A DNA stretch of 28,350 bases from Pseudomonadota bacterium (GCA_023441105.1 JAEZQX010000426.1:1-28350), one strand, 5' to 3'; positions 12,548-21,057 are shown, counted from the stretch's first letter. The notes: generated from the letters alone by a model not told the origin. Program-made: numbers and translations.

Positions 12548-13738
12548 CTACTCATTCAGTGGCAGGTACTCAGTCGTACCCAAGCCGCGACTGTCATCAA
12601 GAACCTGGGTCCCGCGGTACTGTCCCGAATCCTTGTCGTGCAGCGTACAGGCCAAGCGACGAACCCCAGGGAAGTACTCGTGCATGCAGACCTTGAACAC
12701 GGTATTGCTCGGGGCATAGGTACTGATCTGAAACTGAAGGAAATACGGCTCTCCTTCAACGCCAGTCCATTGCGCTGCCGTCTTGTTCAGGATGAACTTA
12801 TGGTCATCCCTGATTTGGAAGTCGTCATCTCGAGTGAGCGCCTTTTCTTTTCCATCCGAATACGTGGTCACCGTCCTGCCGAAGGCAAAGATGCTGTTCG
12901 GATAGACGATGCTGAACGAGACCTGGGCCTGCGGGAATTTCGGATTGGGATTGTTGTAGTCGTAGTTCACCGGGTACTGGTAGTGCGACATGTATGTCGC
13001 GCCAAGCCAAAAGCCAACCTGAATGCCTGGCTTCGTCTTGTCAGGCTTACCGCCTACTGATTCATACGCGGTGGTATCGCATGATGGCCTGTAAGAGTAG
13101 TAGTAATACTGCTGGTTGCAGTTCCCCAAGTTCGATGGATTGCTGTTCAGCGCCTTCTTCACCACGCTCCCAAGGATGTACGTGCCCGGCGCAGGCTCAG
13201 GCGGCGGTGGCGGCGGTTGGTTCGGCGCGGGTGTGGCCGCTTGAGCGTGAACGATTGCTGCGTGAACTTGGGAGACTGATAGCCCCGTGCCGCTCAAGTT
13301 CTTATTGAGAACATCATATGCGGCGACTCGGTAGTAATACGTCGTGTCCTGATTGACCGCGATCACATCCTTCAACGTGTTCGACGATGAGTCGTATATC
13401 AGGTTGCTTGCCTTCGGAACGAAGTTCGGGGTCAGATCCCGCCACACCAGATAGCCAGCAACGTCGCTCTCGGAACTGTGGGACCACGCAAGATCAACTA
13501 CGCCCTGGCCGCCGGTGATAGATACGTTCTGCACCTGACTGGGCGCTGCATTGACAGGCGCCGGTGCCACGGGCGTGGCGGGTGGCGGGGCGACGATTGG
13601 CGACGTGGCAGTGGGGGACGGAGCAGTCGGCGCTGGCGGCGAAGGTGAGACAGCGATTCCCGGACTGTCATCGCCTCCTCCCCCGCAGCCTGCAAGAATC
13701 GCCAGTGTGACGAGACTCAGCGTCACTTCCCTTTTCAT
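12548..13738 (-). CDS. Fibronectin type III-containing lipoprotein
   Basis: A 396-residue lipoprotein. I start at the ATG at 13738 (AGGGA about 8 nt upstream) rather than the in-frame GTG at 13756. The signal MKREVTLSLVTLAILAGC has lipobox LAG-C18 followed by GGGG. Residues 25-65 are a Pro/Ala/Thr/Ser linker. An FN3 domain spans about 68-160 (VVDLAWSHSSESDVAGYLVW, then TTYYYRVAAYD). A second Pro-rich linker (QPPPPPPEPAP) lies at about 174-184. A C-terminal domain of about 210 residues, rich in Tyr, Asn and aromatic residues with about four Cys, is unrecognised. It is probably surface or periplasmic and anchored to the outer membrane; binding to polysaccharide or protein is only a guess. Base composition is more AT-rich than in the metNIQ or TRAP genes. 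Confidence 0.8.
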   Translation of the reverse strand: MKREVTLSLVTLAILAGCGGGGDDSPGIAVSPSPPAPTAPSPTATSPIVAPPPATPVAPAPVNAAPSQVQNVSITGGQGVVDLAWSHSSESDVAGYLVWRDLTPNFVPKASNLIYDSSSNTLKDVIAVNQDTTYYYRVAAYDVLNKNLSGTGLSVSQVHAAIVHAQAATPAPNQPPPPPPEPAPGTYILGSVVKKALNSNPSNLGNCNQQYYYYSYRPSCDTTAYESVGGKPDKTKPGIQVGFWLGATYMSHYQYPVNYDYNNPNPKFPQAQVSFSIVYPNSIFAFGRTVTTYSDGKEKALTRDDDFQIRDDHKFILNKTAAQWTGVEGEPYFLQFQISTYAPSNTVFKVCMHEYFPGVRRLACTLHDKDSGQYRGTQVLDDSRGLGTTEYLPLNE

Positions 13739-14067
13739 CAATCTTCCCTGTTTCACGGGTTATACCTTGTCTATAGGCTGGATTAACAAACGCAAATCAG
13801 ACGGGGAGCGCGAACAAATCAGTTGGACCTTTTCCGCTGTTATAGATGTTTCCACCCCTTCAAGGCTAGCGCGGGTAATCCCTGCCATTGATGCATTCTT
13901 CTAGTTGTCGGCGATATTGTTGAACAGGCGAGATCTCGAGAATTTTCGGGAGATTGGATCTTGCCTTATCGCCGTTCGAGTCCAGGGTAAGCGCTTCGTA
14001 AGCTGGCAATTGTTGAGGATTGAGTGGGGCTGTGTAGAGTGGCGAAGTGCGAATCGTGCGTGAAGTG
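13739..14067. other. Intergenic stretch upstream of the FN3 lipoprotein
   Basis: No gene supported. It is noticeably more AT-rich than the rest of the window. It should hold the promoter of the reverse-strand lipoprotein; the reverse strand near 13757-13785 has TATAAC and TATAGA -10-like hexamers, but no well-spaced -35 box. Confidence 0.35.
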
Positions 14068-14310
14068 TTAGATATATTGCATGCGGTCTTTATCAGTTTG
14101 CGTGCAGGGGTTAGGCGACAATTTCATCTGCACCGGAGATTTGCTGACTTCCAACTTGCAGAACCTCGGTTGGACACGGATGAGCCACGCAGCCGTGACA
14201 GCACTGTAGATGTCCGCGATTGGCATCAGCCCGCTTTCGGGATTGAATTCGACTTGGGTCGTACAACCCGATGCTCTGTACCACGTTCGGATGGATACCT
14301 TCTGCAGCAT
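14068..14310 (-). CDS. Hypothetical protein (80 residues), possibly a remnant
   Basis: The reverse frame starts at an ATG at 14310 with a very good ribosome site (GGGGAGG, 5 nt upstream). The translation begins MLQKVSIRTWYRASGCTTQ, continues VEFNPESGLMPIADIYSAV, and ends CTQTDKDRMQYI. No signal peptide, domain or family is recognised. Three Cys are spread along it. It lies in the gene-poor accessory stretch, so it could be a small cargo gene or a decayed fragment. The ribosome site is the main support. Confidence 0.35.
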   Translation of the reverse strand: MLQKVSIRTWYRASGCTTQVEFNPESGLMPIADIYSAVTAAWLIRVQPRFCKLEVSKSPVQMKLSPNPCTQTDKDRMQYI

Positions 14311-14800
14311 CGATGCCTCCCCGAAGCATCAACTGTGCGGGCAATCGCTGCCGCTCGCTGGCACCGGTATTGCTCTCTCAGCCCCAATGCAAGACGGGGT
14401 GACCAGTCGGCGCGGTGTTGCTACGGGGCGCGGCAGATGTCCAAGCGCACATGCTCGTCGTCCCGGTCAATCGTAGGCTTCTCCGATCGACTTCGGAGCT
14501 CCGCGCAAGAAACCCGATGTACCCCAGCAGCGCGACGAGCAGCCATTCCGTTCGATCAACGGCGGTTCGTTCGCCTGCTTCAGGTCCCGGTCAGCACGAA
14601 ACCACCGGATGCCCTTGCGTTCGAGGCGGAGTATCGGCTCCAGCAGAGCACCTGGCCCGTAGGCCGCTGCATCGTCAGGCTGACCGCGTCGAAGTGGTGC
14701 TTGACGCTTCGCAGCATGCGCGGATGCGCGCGGGAGGTATGTACGGCTTGTCGGGCACGGGAGGCGTCGCGACCGAATCGCCACCCTGACTACGGGAACT
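14311..14800. other. Gene-poor stretch before the catabolic locus
   Basis: No gene supported. A long plus frame (14047-14832) and reverse frames (for example 14467-14817) have Arg/Cys/Ser-rich, shadow-like composition and no motifs. Short pieces on the reverse strand, such as YGPGALLEPILRLERKG and TEWLLVALLGYIGFLRGA, look protein-like in different frames and may be a frameshifted remnant I cannot identify. Confidence 0.35.
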
Positions 14801-14813
14801 CTAGGATTCCCGT
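14792..14813 (-). terminator. Hairpin spanning the CoA transferase stop codon
   Basis: ACGGGAA and TTCCCGT form a 7-bp stem with an 8-nt loop (14799-14806) that contains the stop codon. No T-run follows on the reverse strand, so it may protect the 3' end rather than terminate. Confidence 0.3.
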
Positions 14814-16027
14814 CCAAGCACCTTCTGAATGATCGTGCTGTCCAGCCCTGAGCTCTTCAGCACCTCTTCTGTGTGCTCTCCGAGTCGAGGCGCTGGCCTG
14901 AAAAAGTTGCCCGGCGTACCAGAGAGTCTCGGGACAACCGCATGCATCGGCAGCGTACCCGTTGCTTCATCGGGAACCTCGACCAGGATGCCACGTTCAA
15001 CGACGTGCGGATCAAGCACGATCTGCCCGATATCGTAGACGGGTCCCACCGTCACCTCGGCTGCGCGGAAGAACTCGAGATTCTCCTGCAGAGTGCGCGC
15101 GGCGATGAACTCGCCGATGACGGCGTCGAGCGCATCAACGTTTGCGAGGCGGTCGGCGTTGGTGCGAAAGCGCGGGTCGTCGATGAGATCCTCCCGCCCG
15201 ATCGTACGCAGCAGTCGCTCCGTCATGCCCTGCGTCGATGCGGACAGGGCTACCCAGTCGCTCCCCTTGGTTCGGAAGACATTTCGGGGCGCCGAGATCG
15301 AGGTGCGGTTGCCGGTGCGCTCGGGGAGCTTGCCGCTTACCCGGTGAGCGGCCGCGTCGGGTCCCATGATGGACAGCAACGGTTCGAGGAGCGACAGGTC
15401 GATGATCTGGCCCTTGCCGTCATTCACCTCGACTGCACGCACGGCCGCCGCCACGGCGAATGCGCCATACAGTCCCGCCACCATGTCTGCCAGGGCCATG
15501 TTGGGCAACATGGGCGGCTGCCCGGGGGCGCCGTTCTTTGCTGCAAACCCCGACATCGCTTCCACCAGGCTGCCAAAGCCGGGCTGGCGGTGATAGGGGC
15601 CGGTCTGCCCCCAGCCGGTGAGCCGGACGACGATCAGGCGCGGATTCAGCTCGTGAAGCGTCTCCGGGGCACATCCCATTTCCTCCAGCGTTCCTGGTCG
15701 GAAGCTCTCCACAAGCACCTGCGCGCTCCGCACGAGGTGCCGCAGGGCCTCCTTTCCTTCTTCGGCGCGCAGGTCCAGTCCGACGCTTTTCTTGTTGCGG
15801 GCATAGACTTTCCACCAGACCTCCACGCCTTCCGGATGGGAGGCGCTCTTCTCTCGCCAGTGTCTTAGCGTGTCGCCGCCTTTCGGGTCCTCGACCTTGA
15901 TGACCTCGGCGCCGAAGTCGGCGAGTTGCAGCGTCAGCATGTTGCCGGCGACCAGTCGCGAAAGATCCAGCACCCGCAAGCCGGATAGCGGCCCGCGAGC
16001 AGCTACATCGAACTCAGCCCTATGCAC
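14801..16027 (-). CDS. CaiB/BaiF (family III) CoA transferase
   Basis: A 408-residue cytoplasmic enzyme, the usual family length (about 400). It starts at a GTG at 16027 that overlaps the amidase stop by 8 nt, and no better start lies nearby. The N-terminus PLSGLRVLDLSRLVAGNM, KVEDPKGGD at about 45-52, the NKKSVGLDLR stretch at about 78-87, and VESFRPG at about 106-112 are typical. The catalytic Asp is D181 in MALADMVAGLYGA. Family III enzymes move CoA between two carboxylic acids, through an aspartyl-CoA intermediate. It probably forms a two-gene unit with the amidase, perhaps activating the acid that the amidase releases. The acid is unknown. Confidence 0.92.
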   Translation of the reverse strand: MHRAEFDVAARGPLSGLRVLDLSRLVAGNMLTLQLADFGAEVIKVEDPKGGDTLRHWREKSASHPEGVEVWWKVYARNKKSVGLDLRAEEGKEALRHLVRSAQVLVESFRPGTLEEMGCAPETLHELNPRLIVVRLTGWGQTGPYHRQPGFGSLVEAMSGFAAKNGAPGQPPMLPNMALADMVAGLYGAFAVAAAVRAVEVNDGKGQIIDLSLLEPLLSIMGPDAAAHRVSGKLPERTGNRTSISAPRNVFRTKGSDWVALSASTQGMTERLLRTIGREDLIDDPRFRTNADRLANVDALDAVIGEFIAARTLQENLEFFRAAEVTVGPVYDIGQIVLDPHVVERGILVEVPDEATGTLPMHAVVPRLSGTPGNFFRPAPRLGEHTEEVLKSSGLDSTIIQKVLGRES

Positions 16028-17429
16028 GGATCAGCGGCGCGGTGCGCAGATGATGGTCGGTGGCCACCTGGAAGGCATGGCCAAGCCGCAGCAGGCGCGG
16101 CTCTTCGAACCAGGCGCCGGCCAGCTCGAGCGAAACCGGTATGCCGGTATCGCGTGTCATGCCGCACGGAACCGCGAGGCTTGGTATGCCCGCAGCCGGC
16201 CAGGCGCAGCTGAAGCGCGGGATCCTGCGGATCGCCTCTCCAAAATTCAGGCCTTCGACGGCCGGGGCCGGCTCTGGGGTGGTGGGCGACAGGATGGCGT
16301 CCACGTTGTGGAACGCCTGCCGCAGGCGGTGGCGCCAGTTCTCCATCCAGCGCAGCGACTGCGCGTACCGTACGCCGGTGACTCTTTCCGAGATGCGCAT
16401 GCGCATCAGCACGTCCTCGCCATAGTCGGCGGCCCGGGTGGCAATGCGCTCCTGGTGCAGGAACATCGCATCCGACGGGACGACGGTGAAGGTCAGGTTC
16501 TCCTGTGCGTTTTCCACGTCGCCCAGGTCGAGGTCGACGATTTCGACGCCCAGCGAGCGGAACGTCTCGATCGCCTGATCCATCGCCGTGGCGATGTCTG
16601 GATGCAGGTCGTCGAAGAACCAGCGACGCATGATGCCAAGCCGCATGCCGCGAACGGGTTCGGACAGGGTAGCGAGGAATTCGGGCACCGGTTGGTCCAC
16701 CGAAATCGGATCCTGCGGATCATGGCCCGCGATCGCCGCGAAAACTCGAGCGACGTCGGACACTCGCCGGGCAAGCGGGCCAAGCGTATCGAAGGGTGCG
16801 CTGACGGGCAGGCTGCCGCGCGATGAGATGCGACCGACCGTCGGCCGCAGTCCCGCGGTGCCATTGAACGCAGACGGTAGCCTGATTGAGCCTGCTGTGT
16901 CGCTGCCGATGGAAGCCACGCACATGCCAGCCGCGACCGATGCGCCGGAGCCGCCGCTCGAGCCGCCGGCTACGTGCGCCAGGTTCCAGGGGTTGCGTAC
17001 CGGCCCGAAGTGACGGCTCTGGCTGGTAGGACCGAACACCCATTCGTGCAAGTTTGCCTTGCCGACGATGACTGCTCCGTTCCGGAGCAAGCGGTCGACG
17101 ATAAACGCATTCGAGCGGGCGACGTTCTCGCGCAGAATGCCCGAAGCCGCCGTGGTCGGTACGCCGGCGAGATCCACGTTGTCCTTGATGCTGATCGTCA
17201 TGCCATGCAGAAGGCCGCACCAGCGGCCTTCCTCGGCTGCCCGGTCCGATTGGGCCGCTGCCTCCAGGGCCTGGTCCGCGGTGACGGCAATCATCGCATT
17301 GACCTGGGGATTGAACTTCTCGATGTTGGACAAGGCCTTGCGGGTCTCACGTAAGGCGCTGCCAACCCCACTCGGGAAAAGGCTCTCTGCCGTCTCTCCA
17401 GAGCCGGAGGTGCGTGGAACAGGCTGCAA
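16020..17429 (-). CDS. Amidase-signature hydrolase (first of two)
   Basis: A 469-residue amidase-signature enzyme. The start is a TTG at 17429 with GAGGAG 6 nt upstream. The Ser-cisSer-Lys triad is visible: K82 in SIKDNVDLAG, S157 in GGSSGGSGA and S181 in SDTAGSIRLPS. It has no signal peptide, so it acts in the cytoplasm. The family hydrolyses amides, ureas, carbamates or transfers ammonia (GatA); a stand-alone enzyme with no gatB/gatC neighbours and catabolic context favours a substrate amidase. It is transcribed away from the IclR gene across a 140-bp control region and overlaps the CoA transferase. Roughly similar length but clearly different sequence from the second amidase at 22944. Confidence 0.92.
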   Translation of the reverse strand: MQPVPRTSGSGETAESLFPSGVGSALRETRKALSNIEKFNPQVNAMIAVTADQALEAAAQSDRAAEEGRWCGLLHGMTISIKDNVDLAGVPTTAASGILRENVARSNAFIVDRLLRNGAVIVGKANLHEWVFGPTSQSRHFGPVRNPWNLAHVAGGSSGGSGASVAAGMCVASIGSDTAGSIRLPSAFNGTAGLRPTVGRISSRGSLPVSAPFDTLGPLARRVSDVARVFAAIAGHDPQDPISVDQPVPEFLATLSEPVRGMRLGIMRRWFFDDLHPDIATAMDQAIETFRSLGVEIVDLDLGDVENAQENLTFTVVPSDAMFLHQERIATRAADYGEDVLMRMRISERVTGVRYAQSLRWMENWRHRLRQAFHNVDAILSPTTPEPAPAVEGLNFGEAIRRIPRFSCAWPAAGIPSLAVPCGMTRDTGIPVSLELAGAWFEEPRLLRLGHAFQVATDHHLRTAPLIRA

Positions 17430-17474
17430 CTGAGTCTCCTCGTCGGAACTGAACGCGGACGAGTCTATCTCATT

Positions 17475-17508
17475 TGCTCGTGCTAGTATCCGTCAAACGA
17501 GACGAGCA
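17475..17508. promoter_or_regulatory. Inverted repeat in the divergent control region
   Basis: TGCTCGT (17475-17481) and ACGAGCA (17502-17508) form a perfect 7-bp inverted repeat with a 20-nt spacer, so the half-site centres are 27 bp apart. On the reverse strand a TTGACG -35-like box (plus-strand 17491-17496) lies inside it, so a bound regulator could control the amidase promoter. Confidence 0.4.
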
Positions 17509-17536
17509 GGCCAAGGCCATGGGCAGAGTTGCGGAG

Positions 17537-17554
17537 TTCGTCTCGGTTAACGAA
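17537..17554. promoter_or_regulatory. Candidate IclR-type operator just before the regulator gene
   Basis: TTCGT-N8-ACGAA is a perfect palindrome centred 25 nt upstream of the IclR start, with GTTAAC in its middle. The related sequence AACGAGACGA occurs at 17495-17504 in opposite orientation to TCGTCTCGGTT here. IclR regulators commonly bind palindromes in the divergent region next to their own gene, so autoregulation is likely. Confidence 0.45.
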
Positions 17555-17570
17555 ATAGGCGATACATCTA

Positions 17571-18389
17571 TTGGAAATCGCAGTGGAGTCTGACTCGTCT
17601 CAGGCACCAAGCTCGCCCACCCAAAGCCTTGATCGCGCCATTGCCCTGCTTGAGGAAGTCGTCGAGCTGGCGAGCGGAGGCGCTCCGCTGTCCAGGCTCG
17701 CCGAAGAAGCGGGGCTTTCGAAGCCGACCGCCCATCGGCTGCTGGCGGGCTTGCGCAATTTGGGGCTGGTGGATTACGACGAGAAGACGCGGCTGTTCTA
17801 CCCCGGTCTGAAGCTCTACCGGATGGGGCTGGCATCGGCGGTACGCTTCGACATCGTCCAATTGGCGCAGCCGAGCATGCAGCGGCTGGCGGAAGAGACC
17901 GGCGACACGGTTTACCTGTCGCTGCGCTCCGGGGACAGCGCGCTCTGCGTCGCACGCCGAACCGGGTCGTTTCCGATCCGGACGCTCACGCTGGAGGTTG
18001 GCGACTACAGGCCTCTCGGGCTGGGCGCCGGAAGCCTTGCGTTGCTCGCTTCGTTGTCTGATGAAGAGGTCGAGGTCTCGTTAGCGAACAATCGCGACAA
18101 GCTCGCGGCGCACCCCAACTTCGATCCGGTGAGCCTGAGGGTTCTCGTGCGCCGCACCCGCCAGGAGGGCTATTCCCTGAACGAGGGGCTGATGCTGCCT
18201 GAGATGGCGGCAGTTGGATACATCGTGCGCGACGCCTCTTTCCGGCCGGCCGCCGCGCTCTCGATCGCTTCGATCAGGAGCCGGATGGGGCCCGACCGCC
18301 GGGAGTCCATCGTCATGTCGCTTGCTCGGGAAGCGCGCCTTCTCGAGCAGGCGCTCGGCGGTCGGACGCAGACGAGGAAGCTCAAATGA
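17571..18389 (+). CDS. IclR-family transcriptional regulator of the catabolic locus
   Basis: A 272-residue protein (family about 250-280). The frame starts at a TTG at 17571; a GTG at 17583 with GGAAA upstream is an alternative. An N-terminal winged helix-turn-helix is visible at about 20-85 (LSRLAEEAGLSKPTAHRLL, then RLFYPGLKLYRMG). The C-terminal IclR effector domain spans about 100-265, with TGDTVYLSLRSGD and GAGSLALLASLSDEE. It is the first gene of the operon, and its TGA overlaps the next ATG (ATGA). IclR proteins usually respond to a pathway substrate or intermediate. It very likely controls both divergent units; whether it represses or activates cannot be read. Confidence 0.92.
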   Translation: MEIAVESDSSQAPSSPTQSLDRAIALLEEVVELASGGAPLSRLAEEAGLSKPTAHRLLAGLRNLGLVDYDEKTRLFYPGLKLYRMGLASAVRFDIVQLAQPSMQRLAEETGDTVYLSLRSGDSALCVARRTGSFPIRTLTLEVGDYRPLGLGAGSLALLASLSDEEVEVSLANNRDKLAAHPNFDPVSLRVLVRRTRQEGYSLNEGLMLPEMAAVGYIVRDASFRPAAALSIASIRSRMGPDRRESIVMSLAREARLLEQALGGRTQTRKLK

Positions 18390-19123
18390 GCCAGGTTGAC
18401 GTGAGCCGGATTGCAGGTTTCCGGCGCAAGCTGCGGGAAGGCCGACCGGTTGCCGTGATCAATCCCGACTATGCCAGCCCGGCGCTCGTCGAGTTCCTCG
18501 CCCAGCCCCGGCTCGGCCTGGACGCGCTCATGCTCGACGCGGAGCAGGGTACGCCGGACTTTGAGCGCATCGAAGAAATGGCTCGGGTCGCGCGCCTCGC
18601 CGGCCTTTGCGTCCTGGCGCGGCTTTTTTCGCCGGAGCCGTGGGTGATCGAGCGGATGCTGCTGCGCGGTGTCGACGGCATCGTCGTGCCGCGGCTGGAT
18701 TCCGCCGCGCAGGCTCGGGACGTGGTGGACTGGGTGCGCTATGTCTTCCCTGACCGCGACAAGGAGCAGAAGCTGCTGGTCGTGCAGGTCGAGAGTGCGT
18801 CGGCCCATGCAGACCTCGACGCCTTGCTTGCCATTGCCGAGATCGACGTGTTCTTCATTGGTCCGGTCGATCTGTCGCGCAGCATGGGAAAGCAGGGCGA
18901 CTATTCGTCGGCTCCGGTCCAGAACGCGATCGACGACATCCTGCGCAGGGCGGCTGGAGCGGGCCGCGTGGCCGGGACAATGGTCAAACCCGGAGACGCG
19001 CAGCAGTGGCTCGCGCGAGGGGCCCGCTTCCTCTACTTCCACGTCAATGATTGGTTGCACATAGGTGCGCAGTCGTTCCCTCTTCCCCAGCATCATCAAC
19101 CTCGAGAAGATTCTTCGACATGA
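18386..19123 (+). CDS. HpcH/HpaI aldolase-family protein with altered active site
   Basis: A 245-residue TIM-barrel protein coupled to the IclR gene (ATGA overlap). Family landmarks are LDAEQGTPDFERIEE at about 50-64, LARLFSPEPW at 78-87, DGIVVPRLDSAAQA at 97-110, and VQVESASAHADLDALL followed by VFFIGPVDLSRSMG. By alignment with E. coli HpaI, metal ligands E136 and D162 and the substrate Arg (R79) are kept. The general-base His of the GEHAPN motif is Gln here (Q54), and the RG-x-RxSRW loop before the metal Glu appears deleted. The family performs retro-aldol cleavage of 2-oxo-4-hydroxy acids to pyruvate. With these changes it may have another activity, such as lyase or epimerase. ATGA overlap with the next gene. 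Confidence 0.85.
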   Translation: MSQVDVSRIAGFRRKLREGRPVAVINPDYASPALVEFLAQPRLGLDALMLDAEQGTPDFERIEEMARVARLAGLCVLARLFSPEPWVIERMLLRGVDGIVVPRLDSAAQARDVVDWVRYVFPDRDKEQKLLVVQVESASAHADLDALLAIAEIDVFFIGPVDLSRSMGKQGDYSSAPVQNAIDDILRRAAGAGRVAGTMVKPGDAQQWLARGARFLYFHVNDWLHIGAQSFPLPQHHQPREDSST

Positions 19124-19935
19124 ACACGCCTCTGAACGCCCAGGCGTCGGTCTATCGTCCCGATCAGCCGGGGCTGCATTTTCCTAATCCGCCGGTTTTC
19201 AAGTCCATCGAGGAGGAGCGGTTGCACCACAAGCAGCGGCTCGCTGCGGTCTGCCGGATATTTGCGCGCTACGGATATGAATACGGCTTTGCCGGACACG
19301 TGACGGTTCGGGATCCGGAATTTCCGGACCGATTCTGGACCAACCCCTTCGCGATGGATTTCGGGCGCGTACGCGTCTCCGACCTGCTGCTCGTCGACCA
19401 CCAGGGAACGGTGGTGGAGGGCACCTGGGCCGTGAACCGCGCCGGCTTCGTCCTCCATTCGGCCATCCATATGGCGCACCCCCATATTCTCGCCTCCTGC
19501 CATATGCACACGATCAACGGCATGGCCTGGGCAGCACTGGGGCGGCCGCTCGATCCCATCACGCAGACCGCATGCGGCTTCTACGGGGACCACGCCGTCA
19601 TCACCGAGGAGGCCGGGGCCGTGGTGGTGGACAAGAACGCCGGCCATAGCGTTGCAGCCGCCCTCGGCACCAACAAGGCGGCCATTCACCAGAACCACGG
19701 GTTGTTCACGGTCGGCACGCAAAGCGTCGATGAAGCGGCTTGGTGGTTCATAGCCCTGGAGCGCGCCTGCGAGATCCAGCTCAAGGCCGAAGCCACTGGT
19801 CACCCGCTCAAGCTGATCCCGCCGCAGGCCGCCGAGCACTCGCGAAAGCACCTGGCCACGCCATTCATGGCTTGGCTGCATTTCCAGCCGATCTACGACG
19901 CCGTCACGCGTTCGGACCCGGATCTGTTCGACTGA
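19120..19935 (+). CDS. Class II aldolase/adducin-family protein
   Basis: A 271-residue protein. The ATG at 19120 overlaps the previous stop by 4 nt and has GAGAAG upstream; an in-frame extension to 19051 lies inside the previous gene. The zinc site is visible: H128 and H130 in ASCHMHTING and H193 in HQNHGLFTVG. The segment before the zinc pair reads NRAGFVLHSAIH, and I do not find the catalytic Glu/Asp that fuculose- and ribulose-phosphate aldolases carry near PSSE. This fits a branch of the superfamily usually annotated only as aldolase or adducin; members can be aldolases, epimerases or decarboxylases. Together with the HpcH-like gene it gives two unrelated C-C lyase folds in one operon. 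Confidence 0.88.
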   Translation: MNTPLNAQASVYRPDQPGLHFPNPPVFKSIEEERLHHKQRLAAVCRIFARYGYEYGFAGHVTVRDPEFPDRFWTNPFAMDFGRVRVSDLLLVDHQGTVVEGTWAVNRAGFVLHSAIHMAHPHILASCHMHTINGMAWAALGRPLDPITQTACGFYGDHAVITEEAGAVVVDKNAGHSVAAALGTNKAAIHQNHGLFTVGTQSVDEAAWWFIALERACEIQLKAEATGHPLKLIPPQAAEHSRKHLATPFMAWLHFQPIYDAVTRSDPDLFD

Positions 19936-19977
19936 CATCAGCAGACGTAACCACCACCAGCAAAGAGGGACTAGCAC

Positions 19978-21057
19978 ATGAAGATTGGAAGCATCCTCAG
20001 GGGCACGATCCTGGGCGTTTGTGCCGCAACGGCCGTCGGCGTCTCTGCGCAGGAGGCGCGCAAGCTGACGTACGCCACCTTCTACGGGCAAAACGAGTTC
20101 TATGAAACCTCCGCCAAGTACTTCATGGACGAAGTCACCAAGCGGACGAGCGGCAAGATCGTGTTCCAGCCGTACTACGGGGGCAGCCTGCTGAAGACCG
20201 CCGAGATGAGCACCGGCCTGGCGCAGGGCGCAGCCGACATCGCCGCGGCCGTCCCGGCAGCGTATAACCCACGCGAGTTCCCCCTGACCGGCGTGATCAT
20301 GCCGTTCGTCTCCGAGAACCCGGTGGCGGTGACTTACGCATTCGCCGATCTGGCAAAGACGCCCGAGCTGCAGCAGGAATACCTGCGCAACAACCAGAAG
20401 TTGCTCTGGGCGCTAGCTTCTGGTGAGAATTCCCTCTGGACGAACAAGCCGATCCGAACGGCCGCCGATCTCAAGGGCGCCCGCATCCGGGCCATCATCG
20501 GCGTGGCCGACGGCATCAAGGCTCTCGGTGGAACGCCGATCAGCATTCCCTGGGTCGAGGCCCTCGAGCTGGTACAGCGTGGCGGCGCCGAAGGGGTGAG
20601 TGGCACGCCCTTCAACCAGGCAGTTGTGACCAAGGTCTATGACATGGCGCCTTACCTCTCCAATGCCGGCCGCATGGGGGTCTACACGCCGGTCACCTGG
20701 TCGATCAACATCGATACCTGGAAATCGCTCGATGCCGGCGTGCAAAAGGTGATGGAGGAAGTCGCAGCCGACGCCACCAAGAAGTACCTCGAGGACTACC
20801 GGGTCGAGCATGCCAAGGCCGTGGAGCAGGCGCGCAAGGCGAAGCTCACCTACGTGCCCATGGACGACAAGGAAGCCGAGCGCTGGAAGGCCGTCGCACT
20901 GCCGGAGATCCAGAAGAAGTGGGCCGATATCGCCAAGGCAGCGCGCGTGAAGGATCCCATGGCCGTATTCAACAACTTCGTCGAGCTCGTCCACAAGTAC
21001 GAGAAAGAGCATCCGTACAAGACCGGTTTCGACCAGCTGAACGACAAGAAGCAGTAG
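19978..21057 (+). CDS. dctP: TRAP transporter substrate-binding protein (DctP family)
   Basis: A 359-residue periplasmic binding protein with GAGGGA 8 nt before the ATG. Residues 1-24 form a Sec signal peptide (MKIGSILRGTILGVCAATAV, then GVSA, cleaved before QEARK). The mature part has the DctP pattern: TSAKYFMDEVTKRTSGKI, YGGSLLKTAEMSTGLAQGAADI, then DLKGARIRAIIG with R171 at the place of the conserved Arg that clamps substrate carboxylate. The substrate is therefore probably an organic acid. It is separated from dctQ by 52 nt holding a perfect hairpin, an arrangement that allows more binding protein than permease to be made. Confidence 0.92.
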   Translation: MKIGSILRGTILGVCAATAVGVSAQEARKLTYATFYGQNEFYETSAKYFMDEVTKRTSGKIVFQPYYGGSLLKTAEMSTGLAQGAADIAAAVPAAYNPREFPLTGVIMPFVSENPVAVTYAFADLAKTPELQQEYLRNNQKLLWALASGENSLWTNKPIRTAADLKGARIRAIIGVADGIKALGGTPISIPWVEALELVQRGGAEGVSGTPFNQAVVTKVYDMAPYLSNAGRMGVYTPVTWSINIDTWKSLDAGVQKVMEEVAADATKKYLEDYRVEHAKAVEQARKAKLTYVPMDDKEAERWKAVALPEIQKKWADIAKAARVKDPMAVFNNFVELVHKYEKEHPYKTGFDQLNDKKQ

